This document shows, in pieces, positions 1-11,571 of a stretch of 64,000 bases of DNA (the first letter of the stretch is position 1; every line of letters starts with the position of its first letter). Under the pieces are notes generated by a model that had not been told where the DNA came from, ran no database searches, and worked only from the letters and a program-made list of their open reading frames with translations. This DNA is from Mycolicibacterium austroafricanum. GTDB lineage: Bacteria; Actinomycetota; Actinomycetes; Mycobacteriales; Mycobacteriaceae. The stretch lies in contig NZ_CACSIP010000001.1 in NCBI RefSeq assembly GCF_902705885.1, positions 105,918 through 169,917 on the forward strand, in the 5' to 3' direction. The position numbers and the translations under genes were made by a program.

Positions 1-336
1 GTCAACCGGGTCGCACTGGCCCGAGCAGTCGAACGTGTCGAGGTCGGGCGCGCCCTGTCCTACCGGGTCGCTCACCTGCAGGCCGCCGGCGCGCTGGACC
101 CCGGGCTGCCCTCGTTGTCGAAGCTTTATCACTCCGAGTTGACCGCCGAACTGCGGGCGCTGGGAGCTGCGCTACTGGGGCCGGCCGGCGAACTCATGCC
201 CGACGATCCCGATGCCGTGCTCGACGGCCATTTCTCCGAGGGACTTCTCCTGTCGATCCTTCACCAGATCGGTGGCGGAACCAGCGAGATCCAGCGCGAT
301 CTGATCTCGACTGCCGGCCTCGGACTGCCCCGCTGA
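1..336 (+). CDS. Acyl-CoA dehydrogenase, C-terminal fragment
   Basis: The reading frame is open from base 1 and stops at 334-336, so only the last 111 residues are present and the start lies outside the window. The C-terminal helical segment with GGTSEIQRDLIS is the FAD/adenine-side signature of acyl-CoA dehydrogenases, which make trans-2-enoyl-CoA from acyl-CoA using an electron-transfer flavoprotein. It ends 18 bases before the convergent crotonase operon, so it belongs to a separate rightward unit. The family call is firm; the substrate cannot be told. Confidence 0.85.
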   Translation, partial: VNRVALARAVERVEVGRALSYRVAHLQAAGALDPGLPSLSKLYHSELTAELRALGAALLGPAGELMPDDPDAVLDGHFSEGLLLSILHQIGGGTSEIQRDLISTAGLGLPR

Positions 337-354
337 CCCTAGACCCCGCTGACC

Positions 355-1127
355 TTAGACGTAGTAAGCGCGTGCGGTCGCCGCAGCCGACCGGTGTTGG
401 GCAACGGTGGCCACCGCCAATTCCAACGGCTGGAACGCCGCCAACTGGGCAGCCTCCGCGGATTCGATCAGACGCTTGGTCATCTCCACGGCGCCTCGAT
501 CGGCGGACGCCAATTCGGCCGCGATGGCCAGGGCGGTGTCCACCGCGGCGCCGGCGGCAGCCAGCTCGGTCACCAGGCCCATCCGGTGCGCCTCGGCCGC
601 GGACAATCGGCTGCCCCGCAGCAACAGCGACGCCGCACGCTGCCGCCCGACCTGCTGCGTCAACCGCCACGCCAACCCACCATCGGGGACCACCGCGCGG
701 GCCACGAACGGTGCGGAGAAGAACGCGTCCTGCGCTGACACCAGCAGATCACAGGACAGCGCAAGGCTCCAGCCCAGACCGACGGCCGCTCCCTCGACGG
801 CAGCCAGCGTCGGTACCGGCAGGGCCCGCAGTTGCGCGAGCACCTGCTGGGCGTGCTCGACTCTGCCGGCAGGTGCCATCGCTCCGGTGCCGTGCGCGGG
901 TCCGCTCTTCAGATCCCCACCGGCGCTGAAGAATCCGGAGGATCCGGCGATGACCACCCCGCCCACACAGTCGTCACCAACCAAGGCCGTCAGGGCCGCA
1001 GACAGCTCGGTCCACGACTCGCAACGCAATGCGTTTCGCTGCCGGGGCCGATTCAGCAGGATCAGCCCGATACCGTCCCGAACCTCCTTGAGTACCAGCG
1101 GCTCGGGGGTGGTTTCGTGCCCTCCAG

Positions 1128-1131
<4 letters not shown>
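355..1131 (-). CDS. Enoyl-CoA hydratase/isomerase family protein
   Basis: A 258-residue crotonase-fold protein. The oxyanion-hole segment FFSAGGDLKSG and the second glycine-rich turn AAVGLGWSLALSCDLL are visible. The catalytic loop reads VVPDGGLAW, with Asp rather than the usual Glu, as in isomerase-type (PaaG-like) crotonases. An open frame extends upstream to 1446, but the ATG at 1131 overlaps the previous stop as ATGA, matching the rest of this operon, so I use that start. It is the last gene of the leftward operon. Function beyond CoA-thioester hydration or isomerisation is unknown. Confidence 0.82.
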
Positions 1132-3752
<2,621 letters not shown>

Positions 3753-3756
<4 letters not shown>

Positions 3757-3992
3757 GAGATCACGGCGATGAGCTCACCGACATCGTAGGTGTTGCCGAC
3801 TTCGGCTTTCCAGGACACTGTCCCGGAGGCCGGAGCTTCGATGTCCATCTCCACCTTGTCGGTCGCGATCGAGTACAGCGGATCTCCCTCGGTGGCCGAT
3901 TCACCGTCCGCCACGTAGAACTCCGTGACCTCGGCCTCGGTGATCGCATCCCCGGGCTTGGGTATCCGCACTTCGGTCGGCTGACTGGTCAC
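3753..3992 (-). CDS. Free-standing lipoyl (biotin/lipoyl-attachment) domain protein
   Basis: A 79-residue protein that is one complete lipoyl domain: VRIPKPGDAITEAEV at the N-terminus, the lipoylation turn ATDKVEMDIEAP with Lys46 as predicted acceptor, and a closing GELIAVIS strand. The Asp-Lys-Val context fits lipoylation better than biotinylation (usually Met-Lys-Met). The GTG start overlaps the E1 stop as GTGA; the longer open frame upstream is a shadow of E1. No peripheral-subunit-binding domain or acyltransferase core is attached, so it resembles an E2 reduced to its swinging arm. It is probably the partner of the adjacent E1. Confidence 0.85.
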
Positions 3993-6007
3993 ACGATCCT
4001 CCCGATGGCTTCGATCAGTTGCTCGGCGTCCGGTCGGCAAGCAGCCTCGAGTGTGCCCGCGCGCGGGACCGGTGTGTAGCTCGCGGCAACGCGCTGAATG
4101 GGTGTGCTCAGCGTGCCGAAAAGTTCGCTTCCCACCGCGGCGGCGATCTCGGCTCCGGGCCCGCAGAAACCCACCGACTCGTGCGCGACGACGAGCCGGG
4201 TGGTCTTTCGCACCGACGTCACGACGGTGGCCAGGTCCAACGGCACCAGCGTGCGAAGGTCCACGACCTCCACTGACACACCCTCTTTTTCGAGACGCTG
4301 CGCAGCCTCCAACGCAGTGTGAACCATCGCGCCGTAAGTACAGATGGTCACGTCTCCGCCCGTCCGCTTGACATCGGCCTGACCGAGCGGAATGACGTAG
4401 TCGGCGACCGGCACCGGCCCCTTGCCACCCCCGTAGTAGAGCTTCATGGATTCGATGAACAGGCAGGGGTCGTTCTCGGCCAGGCAGGCATTCAGCAGGC
4501 CGGCCGCATCGGCGGCAGTGCTCGGCCACACCACTTTCAGCCCGGGCGTGTGCATAGCCCACGCTTCGAAGGCCTGGGAATGCTGCGGTCCGGCACCCGT
4601 TCCGACCATCGTCCGGATGACCAGCGGTGCTCCCTTGCGGCCCCCCGACATGTATCGGACCTTCGCCGCGTGGTTGGCGATCTGGTCCATCGCCACCCCG
4701 AGAAAGTCCATGAACATCAGCTCGGCGACGGGTCGCAGGCCGGCCAGAGACGCGCCCACCGCTGCCCCGATGATGGACGACTCCGCGATGGGTGTGTCCA
4801 GCACCCGGTCTTCGCCGTACTTGGCGGAGAGGCCCGCGGTGACCTTGAACATTCCCCCGCCGGAGGCGTCGCCGATATCCTCGCCGAGTAGCAGAATCGA
4901 GTCGTCGGCAGCCATCGCCCGGTCCAGAGTGCGGTGGATGGCTTGCACCAGCCCGAGTTCCTCGCTCTCGCCGCTGGGAATGTTGGCGTGCACCCCTCCG
5001 GCAGCAAGTTCGGAACCATTGCACGCGAAGACATCCCGCTTCAGTTCCGCGGGTTCCGGCGGAGCCGACTCCACGGCAGAAGTGAACGCGGCGTCGATCT
5101 CGGCGCTGATCTCGGCGTCCATTCCGTCGAGTTCGGTTGCGCTGGCCACCTCGGCTGCGAGGAGGCCGGCCCGGTAGCGGGCGAAGGGCGGATCGCCCCG
5201 TTTGGCGGCCAGTTCGTCCGGGTCGGCGTAGGCCATCGCGTCACCGAAGTAGTGCCCCTGCAATCGGTAGGCCGTCGCCTCGACGAACGAAGGACCGTCG
5301 CCGGCCCTGGCCCGGCCGACAGCGGCCGACACCGCCTCGTAGACGGCGTGCGGGTCGGTCCCGTCAACGGTGGCTCCCGGCATGCCGTAGCCGGCTGCGC
5401 GGTCCGAGAGCTGCGCTGTCCGGGTGTAGCGATCGTAGGAGGTGCACTCCGCCCACGCGTTGTTCTGACAGAAGAACACCACCGGCAGCGCCCAGAGTGC
5501 GGCCATGTTCATCGCCTCGTGCACATACCCGATGCTCGTCGCTCCGTCGCCGAAGCTGACCAGGACCACCTGCCCCGTTTTCCGCCGCGCGGCGGCAAGT
5601 GCGATGCCGTTGGCGATCAGCGGGCCCGCTCCGACGATCCCGGTCGTCCACGCGATGCCGTGCGCGGGATCGTAGATTCCCATCGCCCCGGCCTTGCCCT
5701 TCGACAACCCCGAACTGCGCCCGAGTATCTCCCCGAAATATCCGGGCAGGTCGACCCCCTTCGCCAGCACGTCGCCGAGGCCACGGTAGGTCGTCACGAG
5801 CTGATCGGCGTCGGAAAGCGCAAGCGCCGCACCGGCCGACATCGCTTCCTGCCCGTCCACCGGCCAGTAACTCATCGCAATCTCACCTGAGGACAGGCCT
5901 TTGCGAACCCGCTTGTCGCCATGGTGGATCTTGCTCATCAGTCGATAGAGCGCCAGCGCGCGAGCACGGGTCGACGACGACGTCTCGGTGCCTAACTCGG
6001 TGGCCAT
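3989..6007 (-). CDS. 2-oxoacid dehydrogenase E1, fused alpha and beta subunits (TPP-dependent)
   Basis: A 672-residue fusion. Residues about 15-320 are the E1-alpha TPP-binding half, with the motif beginning GDGATS at about 153 and closing in QNN at about 181-183. Residues about 350-672 are the E1-beta half (transketolase pyrimidine and C-terminal domains; LLGEDIG, FMDFLG, AHESVGFCGPGAEIA). Such enzymes decarboxylate a 2-oxoacid and reductively acylate a lipoyl domain. The lipoyl domain is encoded immediately downstream with a 4-nt overlap, but no E2 core or E3 is in the window. Branched-chain oxoacid or acetoin-type substrates are possible; specificity is not visible. Confidence 0.88.
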   Translation of the reverse strand: MATELGTETSSSTRARALALYRLMSKIHHGDKRVRKGLSSGEIAMSYWPVDGQEAMSAGAALALSDADQLVTTYRGLGDVLAKGVDLPGYFGEILGRSSGLSKGKAGAMGIYDPAHGIAWTTGIVGAGPLIANGIALAAARRKTGQVVLVSFGDGATSIGYVHEAMNMAALWALPVVFFCQNNAWAECTSYDRYTRTAQLSDRAAGYGMPGATVDGTDPHAVYEAVSAAVGRARAGDGPSFVEATAYRLQGHYFGDAMAYADPDELAAKRGDPPFARYRAGLLAAEVASATELDGMDAEISAEIDAAFTSAVESAPPEPAELKRDVFACNGSELAAGGVHANIPSGESEELGLVQAIHRTLDRAMAADDSILLLGEDIGDASGGGMFKVTAGLSAKYGEDRVLDTPIAESSIIGAAVGASLAGLRPVAELMFMDFLGVAMDQIANHAAKVRYMSGGRKGAPLVIRTMVGTGAGPQHSQAFEAWAMHTPGLKVVWPSTAADAAGLLNACLAENDPCLFIESMKLYYGGGKGPVPVADYVIPLGQADVKRTGGDVTICTYGAMVHTALEAAQRLEKEGVSVEVVDLRTLVPLDLATVVTSVRKTTRLVVAHESVGFCGPGAEIAAAVGSELFGTLSTPIQRVAASYTPVPRAGTLEAACRPDAEQLIEAIGRIV

Positions 6008-6037
6008 TCGAACTCCCTTGCCGATTGACGGACGATT

Positions 6038-6060
6038 CTACAATATGACGAATTGTGTTC
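6038..6060 (-). promoter_or_regulatory. Candidate TetR-type operator upstream of the E1 gene
   Basis: On the minus strand the site starts GAAC and contains the imperfect inverted repeat ACAAT-N7-ATTGT, in an AT-rich patch 30 nt before the E1 start codon. It matches the 10671 and 18108 sites at about 15 of 23 positions each. By eye it is the weakest of the three because the right arm ends TAG instead of TTC. Regulator assignment is inference. Confidence 0.4.
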
Positions 6061-6066
6061 AATCGT

Positions 6067-6453
6067 TCAAGGAGATGCCTTGCCGAGTTCGGCGGCAAAT
6101 AACATCCGGTCGAAATAGCACCGCTCGAGGATGAGCCTGTCGTCGTCGAAGACGAACACATTGACGCTGAGCATGTCGATCGGGGTCCCCTGGCATGTGG
6201 TCCGAGTCTCGACGACCAACCCCTGACTGCCGTGGTACAACGCGACGGCGTCAAAGCGCAGCTGTGGTAGCTGCTCCCACTGCGCCAGGATCATGGCACG
6301 CACTTCACTGTCCCCGTCGTACACGGCCGCGGTCGGGACGATCTCGTAGCGGGGGTAGCTGAACGTCGCCATGATCGCATCCAGATCCCGGCCGTTCTCC
6401 GCCTTGACGTGGCGCAACACCAGGTCCTCACGGTGACTCTGCGAAACGGTCAT
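6067..6453 (-). CDS. SnoaL/NTF2-like small protein
   Basis: A 128-residue protein with the cone-shaped NTF2-like pattern: an N-terminal helix (REDLVLRHVKAENGRDLDAI), then YPRYEIVPTAAVYDG and alternating strands ending in NVFVFDDDRLILERCYFD. Members act as isomerases, hydratases or cyclases on hydrophobic substrates, or are non-catalytic. It follows the DUF35 gene by 10 nt, so it is the last gene of the upper operon segment, and it precedes the E1 gene across a 59-nt gap holding a candidate operator. Function unknown. Confidence 0.7.
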   Translation of the reverse strand: MTVSQSHREDLVLRHVKAENGRDLDAIMATFSYPRYEIVPTAAVYDGDSEVRAMILAQWEQLPQLRFDAVALYHGSQGLVVETRTTCQGTPIDMLSVNVFVFDDDRLILERCYFDRMLFAAELGKASP

Positions 6454-6463
6454 CTCCGGTACC

Positions 6464-6868
6464 TCAGCGGGGTTCGAAGATCGGCAGGTGGCGTCCGTCG
6501 TCGAGGGGCAGCCACGAGACCGTGACCGCGTCGCCCACTGCCGGGGGCGGGCCGAAAACCGTAGACATCACCCGAGCCCCCTCATCGAGGTCGATCAGTA
6601 CGACCGAGTACGGGACCTTGTCGGCCAACGCGGGCAGAGCCGGACGGTGGTGCACGCTCACCGCGTAGACAACGCCACGCCCCGACAGCTGCTCCCAGAC
6701 CAGATCTGTAGCACCGCAGTACCTGCAGAGGTGACGGGGGTACCAGACCAGCAGCCGGCAGGCGGCGCACCTCTGCATCGACAACACCCGGCTGCGGGTG
6801 CTGTCCCAGAAGGGTGCCGACGCCGCACTCGGCGCAGGAACCGGGATCGGATCGCTGACATCCGTCAC
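6464..6868 (-). CDS. DUF35 zinc-ribbon/OB-fold protein, partner of the thiolase-like protein
   Basis: A 134-residue protein with a rubredoxin-like zinc ribbon (CAACRLLVWYPRHLCRYCGA, two CxxC knuckles) followed by an OB-fold with GRGVVYAVSVHHRP and VPYSVVLIDLDEGARVMS. GTG overlaps the thiolase-like stop as GTGA. In steroid side-chain degradation a DUF35 domain (ChsH2) is needed with Ltp2 for acyl-CoA retro-aldol cleavage; adjacency here suggests the same kind of complex. DUF35 partners of true thiolases also exist. Confidence 0.85.
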   Translation of the reverse strand: MTDVSDPIPVPAPSAASAPFWDSTRSRVLSMQRCAACRLLVWYPRHLCRYCGATDLVWEQLSGRGVVYAVSVHHRPALPALADKVPYSVVLIDLDEGARVMSTVFGPPPAVGDAVTVSWLPLDDGRHLPIFEPR

Positions 6869-8034
6869 AGGGTCGCCTCCGTTCCCAAGATGACCGTCGA
6901 CGTCGCCGACAACACCCCGCCGGTGCCGTGTGCCAATGCCGTCTGCGCATCGGCGACTTGGCGTTCGCCGCATTCGCCCCGCAATTGCCGGGTCGCCTCG
7001 ACCAACAGGAAGGCGCCGAACGCGCCCGGGTGGGTGTAGGCCAGTCCCCCGCCGGTCGTCTGACCGGGCAGCCGGCCGCCGGGCGCCAGGACGCTCTCGC
7101 CGACGAACGGCCCCCCTTCGCCCTTGCCGCAGAACCCCAAGTCCTCCAACGCGAGCAACACCGTGATGGTGAAGGAGTCGTAGAGTTGCACGACGTCGAT
7201 GTCGTCGGGAGTGAGTCCGGCGGTCGCGAATGCCGACGGTCCGGATACCGCTCCGGGGGTGACGGTGAGATCGGGCATCTGCGAGATCATCGCGTGCGAG
7301 GCTGCGGACGCAGCGCCCAAGACATAGGCCGATGGGCGGGCCAGTGTGCGGGCACGCTCGGCGCTGGTGACAACGACGGCGGCGGCGCCGTCGGTGACCA
7401 GGCAGCACTCCAGTTTGTGCACCGGCTCGGCGAGATACCCGGAAGCGAGCACGGTGTCTACCGTGATCGGGTCCTGCAGGTGCGCCCGCGGGTTGAGCGA
7501 GGCCCACTTGCGGGTGTCCACGGCGATCGCGGCGAGTTGTTCAGCCGTGGTCCCGTACATCGACATGTGCCTGTTAGCCGCCAGCGCGTAGGCGCTGATC
7601 GGCAGCATCACGCCGAACGGCGTCTCCCACTCCAGACGTTCGGGAGTGGCGAAGACCCCCAGGCCCTTCTCGCCACGCTTGCGCGCCGCGCGCGGCGTCG
7701 AAGCGTAGACGATCACGACCGTCTCGGCCATCCCGGCGGCGATGGCCGCCGCCGCATGTTCGATGTAGAGACCGTAACTGGCTCCGCCGACTTGGGTGGC
7801 GTCGGTGAACCGCGGTGTGATGCCCAGGTACTCGGCGAGTTCGACCGAGTGCATCAACGTGCCGCCGGTGCACGTGCACAGACCGTCGACGTCGTCGAGG
7901 GACAGCCCGGCGTCCGCCAGTGCGTCGGCGATGACGCGGGCCTCCAGTTCACGCAGCGGCATGTCGATGACGCCGGTAGGTGACACCTCATCAGCGACGC
8001 CGACGATGGCCGCCGCACCTCGGATCGGGGTCAA
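6865..8034 (-). CDS. Thiolase-like lipid-transfer protein (Ltp2-type, possible acyl-CoA retro-aldolase)
   Basis: A 389-residue thiolase-fold protein. Where thiolases carry the nucleophilic Cys, the sequence reads GGASYGLYIEHAAAAIAAG, i.e. Ser in place of Cys. Tyr residues occur in VVQLYDSFTITVLL and GGGLAYTHPGAFGAF, segments that in Ltp2 hold the catalytic tyrosines (from memory, not aligned). These features argue against Claisen thiolysis and for retro-aldol cleavage of a beta-hydroxyacyl-CoA. It overlaps both the upstream ligase and the downstream DUF35 gene by 4 nt. A MaoC hydratase that could supply the beta-hydroxy thioester lies at 10716. Confidence 0.82.
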   Translation of the reverse strand: MTPIRGAAAIVGVADEVSPTGVIDMPLRELEARVIADALADAGLSLDDVDGLCTCTGGTLMHSVELAEYLGITPRFTDATQVGGASYGLYIEHAAAAIAAGMAETVVIVYASTPRAARKRGEKGLGVFATPERLEWETPFGVMLPISAYALAANRHMSMYGTTAEQLAAIAVDTRKWASLNPRAHLQDPITVDTVLASGYLAEPVHKLECCLVTDGAAAVVVTSAERARTLARPSAYVLGAASAASHAMISQMPDLTVTPGAVSGPSAFATAGLTPDDIDVVQLYDSFTITVLLALEDLGFCGKGEGGPFVGESVLAPGGRLPGQTTGGGLAYTHPGAFGAFLLVEATRQLRGECGERQVADAQTALAHGTGGVLSATSTVILGTEATL

Positions 8035-9530
8035 CTGTCCACCTTGTCGAATAGTTCCCGTATTGCTGGTTGGCTGATCTTCAGCGACGGGGTACGCGGG
8101 AGTTGATCAACGACCATCAGGCGTGCGGGCACCTGATAGCGGCTGACCCGCTCACGCACGAAGGCCAGGAGCTCGTCGGGCTCGGCGTCGGCACCGTCGT
8201 GCAACTCCACCACCGCGACGGGAACCGCCCCGAGACGCTGGTCGGGTATCCCGGTAACGCCGGCATCACGCACAGCGGGATGTTCTCGCAGCACGTGTAC
8301 GATGTCGGAAGGTGTCACCTTGAACCCACCGCGCACGATCACATCGTCGGTGCGACCGTCGATGAAGACGAAGCCGTCGCCGTCCACCCGCCCGAGGTCG
8401 GTGGTGCTCACCCAGTCTTCGCCGCGCGTTCTGACCTCGATCCGGCCCTGCAGTCCAGCCGGGAGCTCCTCGCCGTCATCCGGCGACACCACCCGTACCT
8501 CGCGGCCACGCTGGGGGCGACCTACGCTGCCGCGCTTGGCCTTCGACCATTCACGATGCAACGCGAGGCTCCACCCCGCCACGCCCCCGGAGAACTCCGT
8601 GGCACCGTATGACGGCAGCACAGCCACACCGTAGCGGTCTTGGAACTTCTCCTGGACCGCTACCGGCAGGTGCGCTGTTCCCGATGTGACCACCTGCACG
8701 CTGTCGAACACGTCCGGGGTCACGTCGGCGTCCAGGACCATGGCCAGCGCGGAGGGCACCAGGCTCACCGCCCGCGGTCGGTGTCGGACCACGGCGTCCA
8801 CGAAGTCGGGCACCCGGAACCGTTCGAGCAACGCGATCCGCCGGCCCTCCAGGATGTTGAGCAGGGTGCGGAACAGTCCCGACATGTGCACCAGCGGTGA
8901 GCTGACGATCGCCACCCCGGAGCGCAGTCGTGGCGTCTGAGCTTCGCCGCCCCCACTGGCGTAGTGCTCCCCCGCTGCAGCCATGGCGTGCTCAAACGAG
9001 CGATAGGACAACGGAATCCGTTTCGGCGGTCCGGTGGTCCCACTGGTCAGCATTTCCACGGCGATTCCGGGCGGCTCGGCGCGGAACGGACCGGGCCCGG
9101 GTCGCGGCAACTCGGGATGCCGGCTGACCCCGGCCGGATCCAGTCCGACCTGCAGGCCCAGCGCGCCGCGCGCCGCCTCGGGTACGCCACTGCGGGCCCA
9201 ATCAGTGCCCAGCGCAACCACCGCGGGCACATCCAGACCCGCGATGTCGGCGGTCAGGCCCGCGTCGCCGTGAGCGGCATTGACGGTCACGATGCACTCG
9301 CCGGCTGACAGCACCCCGAGCAGCGCCCCGACCAGCGCTGGGTGATTTCGCAGGACCACGCCGACCGGCGCCCCCTGCCCGAGCCCGCCGACCGACAACA
9401 GCTCGCGGACACCGGCCGCGATGCCGCCCAATTCACCCCAGGTCGTCCAGCGACCCTGGAATTCGATGGCAGGTGCCTGCGGATCGAGAGCGAGGACCGT
9501 CTGGATCCGATCCGCAAGGGGCTGACTCAA
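8031..9530 (-). CDS. AMP-forming acyl-CoA ligase
   Basis: A 499-residue ANL-superfamily enzyme. The P-loop-like motif TSGTTGPPKRIPLSY, the LPSYGATEFSG region and the hinge FIDGRTDDVIVRGGFKV are visible, with C-terminal PRTPSLKISQPAIRELF carrying the catalytic Lys. It activates a carboxylic acid as acyl-AMP and forms the CoA thioester. The frame is open to 9656, but TTG at 9530 overlaps the upstream stop (TTGA) and begins exactly where homology should start (SQPLADRIQTV). It probably activates the pathway's entry substrate or a released side chain. Chain specificity is not visible. Confidence 0.85.
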   Translation of the reverse strand: MSQPLADRIQTVLALDPQAPAIEFQGRWTTWGELGGIAAGVRELLSVGGLGQGAPVGVVLRNHPALVGALLGVLSAGECIVTVNAAHGDAGLTADIAGLDVPAVVALGTDWARSGVPEAARGALGLQVGLDPAGVSRHPELPRPGPGPFRAEPPGIAVEMLTSGTTGPPKRIPLSYRSFEHAMAAAGEHYASGGGEAQTPRLRSGVAIVSSPLVHMSGLFRTLLNILEGRRIALLERFRVPDFVDAVVRHRPRAVSLVPSALAMVLDADVTPDVFDSVQVVTSGTAHLPVAVQEKFQDRYGVAVLPSYGATEFSGGVAGWSLALHREWSKAKRGSVGRPQRGREVRVVSPDDGEELPAGLQGRIEVRTRGEDWVSTTDLGRVDGDGFVFIDGRTDDVIVRGGFKVTPSDIVHVLREHPAVRDAGVTGIPDQRLGAVPVAVVELHDGADAEPDELLAFVRERVSRYQVPARLMVVDQLPRTPSLKISQPAIRELFDKVDS

Positions 9531-10600
9531 GCCGGCGCCCCCGCGAGTTCGGTCGCCGCCGGAATGACCTCTTTGGCGAACAGCTTCATCGACTCGTGGA
9601 CCTTTTCGCGATCCATCGCACCGCCGCGGGACATCCGCAGCATGATGTTGCGCCATCCCATACCGATAACGGTCTCCATCTTGTCGATGATGCGATCCGG
9701 ATCGCCCATCAGTGTCAGGTGCGAATTCAGCACCTGCTCATAGCTTTGCTTGTCGTGCTTGTCGAACCAGTCGGAATAGGCCTTGTAGTCGGCCGGAATC
9801 TCACCGCCACGCTCGAACGGGTTCGAGTACTGACGGTGTGTTTGGATCGACAACTCGACACTCTCCCGGGGATAACTACGGGCGAAAGCATCGTCGTTGT
9901 CGCAGAACGCGTTGAGAAGAGCCCAGACATTGCCTGTCTCGGCGGTCTTTCCCCTTCTCGCCTGCGTTTCCAGATAGATGTCGAGCGCACCTTGAAGATC
10001 CGGGTCGACCTGGTATGGATTACCGATGATCGCGCCGAATCCCTTGTCTGCCAGCCATTCAAAGCTCGACGGCGTCTTCATCACCGTGCCCCACAACGGG
10101 ATTGGCTTCTGGACCGGCCGCGGATGGATCGTCACATCCTCGAGCTGCCAGTATTTGCCCTCGTAGCTGAAGCTCTCCTGGGTCAACAGTCCATCGACGA
10201 TCTCGAGGCATTCCTGGTAGCGACCGGTGGCTTCGTCCATCGGGATGCCGAAGCCCTTGAACTCGTGTGCCTGGTAGCCGCGGCCGAAACCGGCGTCGAA
10301 TCGGCCGCCACTGAGGTTGTCGACCATCGCGATGCGTTCCGCGAGCTGGATCGGGTCGTGGAACGGCGCCACCATGCATGCCGTGCCGATTCGAATACGG
10401 TCGGTCTGCGCGGCGATCGCGGCGGCGACGAGAGGGAGATCCGCCAGCGTGCCATAGGGCGAGAAGTGGTGCTCGGCCAGCCACACTTCGTCGTATCCGA
10501 GCTCTTCGGCCCATCGCACTTCTTCCAGCACGTTGTCGAAGACCTGCCGGTGGGTCAGGTGATTCGGTTTGTCACCGAGGATGAACACACCGAACTTCAT
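9527..10600 (-). CDS. LLM-class (luciferase-like) flavin-dependent monooxygenase
   Basis: A 357-residue TIM-barrel protein with the usual N-terminus MKFGVFILGDKP, EEVRWAEELGYDEVWLAEHHF, the flavin segment RIRIGTACMVAPFHDP and GGRFDAGFGRGY. Members use reduced FMN or F420. First gene of the leftward operon, divergent from the MaoC gene across a 115-nt spacer with a strong inverted repeat. A Baeyer-Villiger-type or hydroxylating step on the substrate is plausible. FMN versus F420 use cannot be decided by eye. Confidence 0.85.
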   Translation of the reverse strand: MKFGVFILGDKPNHLTHRQVFDNVLEEVRWAEELGYDEVWLAEHHFSPYGTLADLPLVAAAIAAQTDRIRIGTACMVAPFHDPIQLAERIAMVDNLSGGRFDAGFGRGYQAHEFKGFGIPMDEATGRYQECLEIVDGLLTQESFSYEGKYWQLEDVTIHPRPVQKPIPLWGTVMKTPSSFEWLADKGFGAIIGNPYQVDPDLQGALDIYLETQARRGKTAETGNVWALLNAFCDNDDAFARSYPRESVELSIQTHRQYSNPFERGGEIPADYKAYSDWFDKHDKQSYEQVLNSHLTLMGDPDRIIDKMETVIGMGWRNIMLRMSRGGAMDREKVHESMKLFAKEVIPAATELAGAPA

Positions 10601-10670
10601 GTCGGTTCCTCTCTGTTCGGGGGCATCTGCGGCAAGTTACTTGCAGTTACTGCCAATATATTGCACGATA

Positions 10671-10693
10671 GAACATATATCGTCAATATGTTC
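10671..10693. promoter_or_regulatory. Perfect inverted-repeat operator in the divergent LLM/MaoC promoter
   Basis: The site reads GAACATAT-N7-ATATGTTC: two perfect 8-bp arms, total 23 bp, AT-rich in very GC-rich surroundings. It lies between the divergent starts at 10600 and 10716. The TetR gene at 11572, in the same rightward unit, is the obvious candidate to bind it. Similar 23-bp GAAC...GTTC sites are at 18108 and, degenerate, at 6038. Confidence 0.65.
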
Positions 10694-10715
10694 ATATGCA
10701 GATCCTGGAGGTTCG

Positions 10716-11570
10716 GTGACAACCAGCGCGACCCTCAGCGCGAACACCGTCGGTACGGCTCTCGCGCGCACCACCTTTCAGTGGAACGAGAACGACGTCA
10801 TCCTCTATGCGCTCGGTGTCGGTGCCCGCCCTCCCGCGGAGACGGCCCTGGTTTCCGAACATCTGGGCCCGGCGGTGCTACCGACCTTCGCGCTGCTCGC
10901 CAACTGGTGGGCGGTCCGCGATCTGCGTTCCTTGCTGGACCTCGGCACCTATCCCATCGTGCACGCCGCCCAGTCCCTGGAGATGCATCAAACCCTGGCA
11001 CCACACGGCGAGGTCACCGTGGATGGTTCTGTGACCGCCGTCTGGGACAAGGGCAAGCACGCCGCCATCGAAGTGACCACGCGGGGCCACGATGCGAGTG
11101 GAGCATTGTTCACCGCGGTGGGTCAGACCATGGTGCTGGGCGCGGGCGGGTTCGGGGGGACCCGCGGACCCGCGGCCCGGGAGGACCCGCCGGGCCCTCC
11201 CGATGTCACCTACGACGATGTCATCCGCCCCGAGCAGGCAGCGGTCTATCGACTCTCCGGTGACCGCAACCCGCTGCACATCGATCCGGCCGCCGCCCAG
11301 CGTGCCGGCTTCGCCGACGTGTTCCTGCACGGACTGTGCACCTTCGGCTTCGCCGCGCGGGCGCTGATCAATCAGGTCGGCGGCGGGAACCCGGACCGCC
11401 TGAGGTCGATCAGCTGCCGGTTCGCCAAACCGGTGGCACTGGATACGGAGTTGTGCACGGAAATCTGGCGAGATGAGCGTGGAACGGTACGTTTTCGCAC
11501 CATGCAGGACAACGGCGGCGACTCCGTGGTGGCACTCAGTTCCGGTTCGGCCACAATGACTGGGCTCTGA
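10716..11570 (+). CDS. MaoC-like dehydratase, double hot-dog
   Basis: A 284-residue protein from the GTG at 10716, preceded by CTGGAGG 4 nt upstream; an open frame extends back to 10569 across the operator, so it was not used. Residues ~10-130 form a degenerate hot-dog domain and ~165-280 the active one, with the hydratase-2 motif YRLSGDRNPLHIDPAAA (Asp, His) and GLCTFGFAAR. It should hydrate trans-2-enoyl-CoA to (3R)-hydroxyacyl-CoA. Its stop is 1 nt before the TetR start, forming a MaoC-TetR-SDR operon. Confidence 0.88.
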   Translation: MTTSATLSANTVGTALARTTFQWNENDVILYALGVGARPPAETALVSEHLGPAVLPTFALLANWWAVRDLRSLLDLGTYPIVHAAQSLEMHQTLAPHGEVTVDGSVTAVWDKGKHAAIEVTTRGHDASGALFTAVGQTMVLGAGGFGGTRGPAAREDPPGPPDVTYDDVIRPEQAAVYRLSGDRNPLHIDPAAAQRAGFADVFLHGLCTFGFAARALINQVGGGNPDRLRSISCRFAKPVALDTELCTEIWRDERGTVRFRTMQDNGGDSVVALSSGSATMTGL

Positions 11571-11571
11571 C

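Noticed and set aside
6865..8034. Ordinary acetyl-CoA acetyltransferase
   Set aside because: The catalytic Cys position is Ser and the neighbouring DUF35 gene fits an Ltp2-type aldolase.
10569..10715. Start of the MaoC protein upstream of the operator
   Set aside because: The extra 49 residues are low complexity, run through the palindrome, and GTG 10716 has a good ribosome-binding site.
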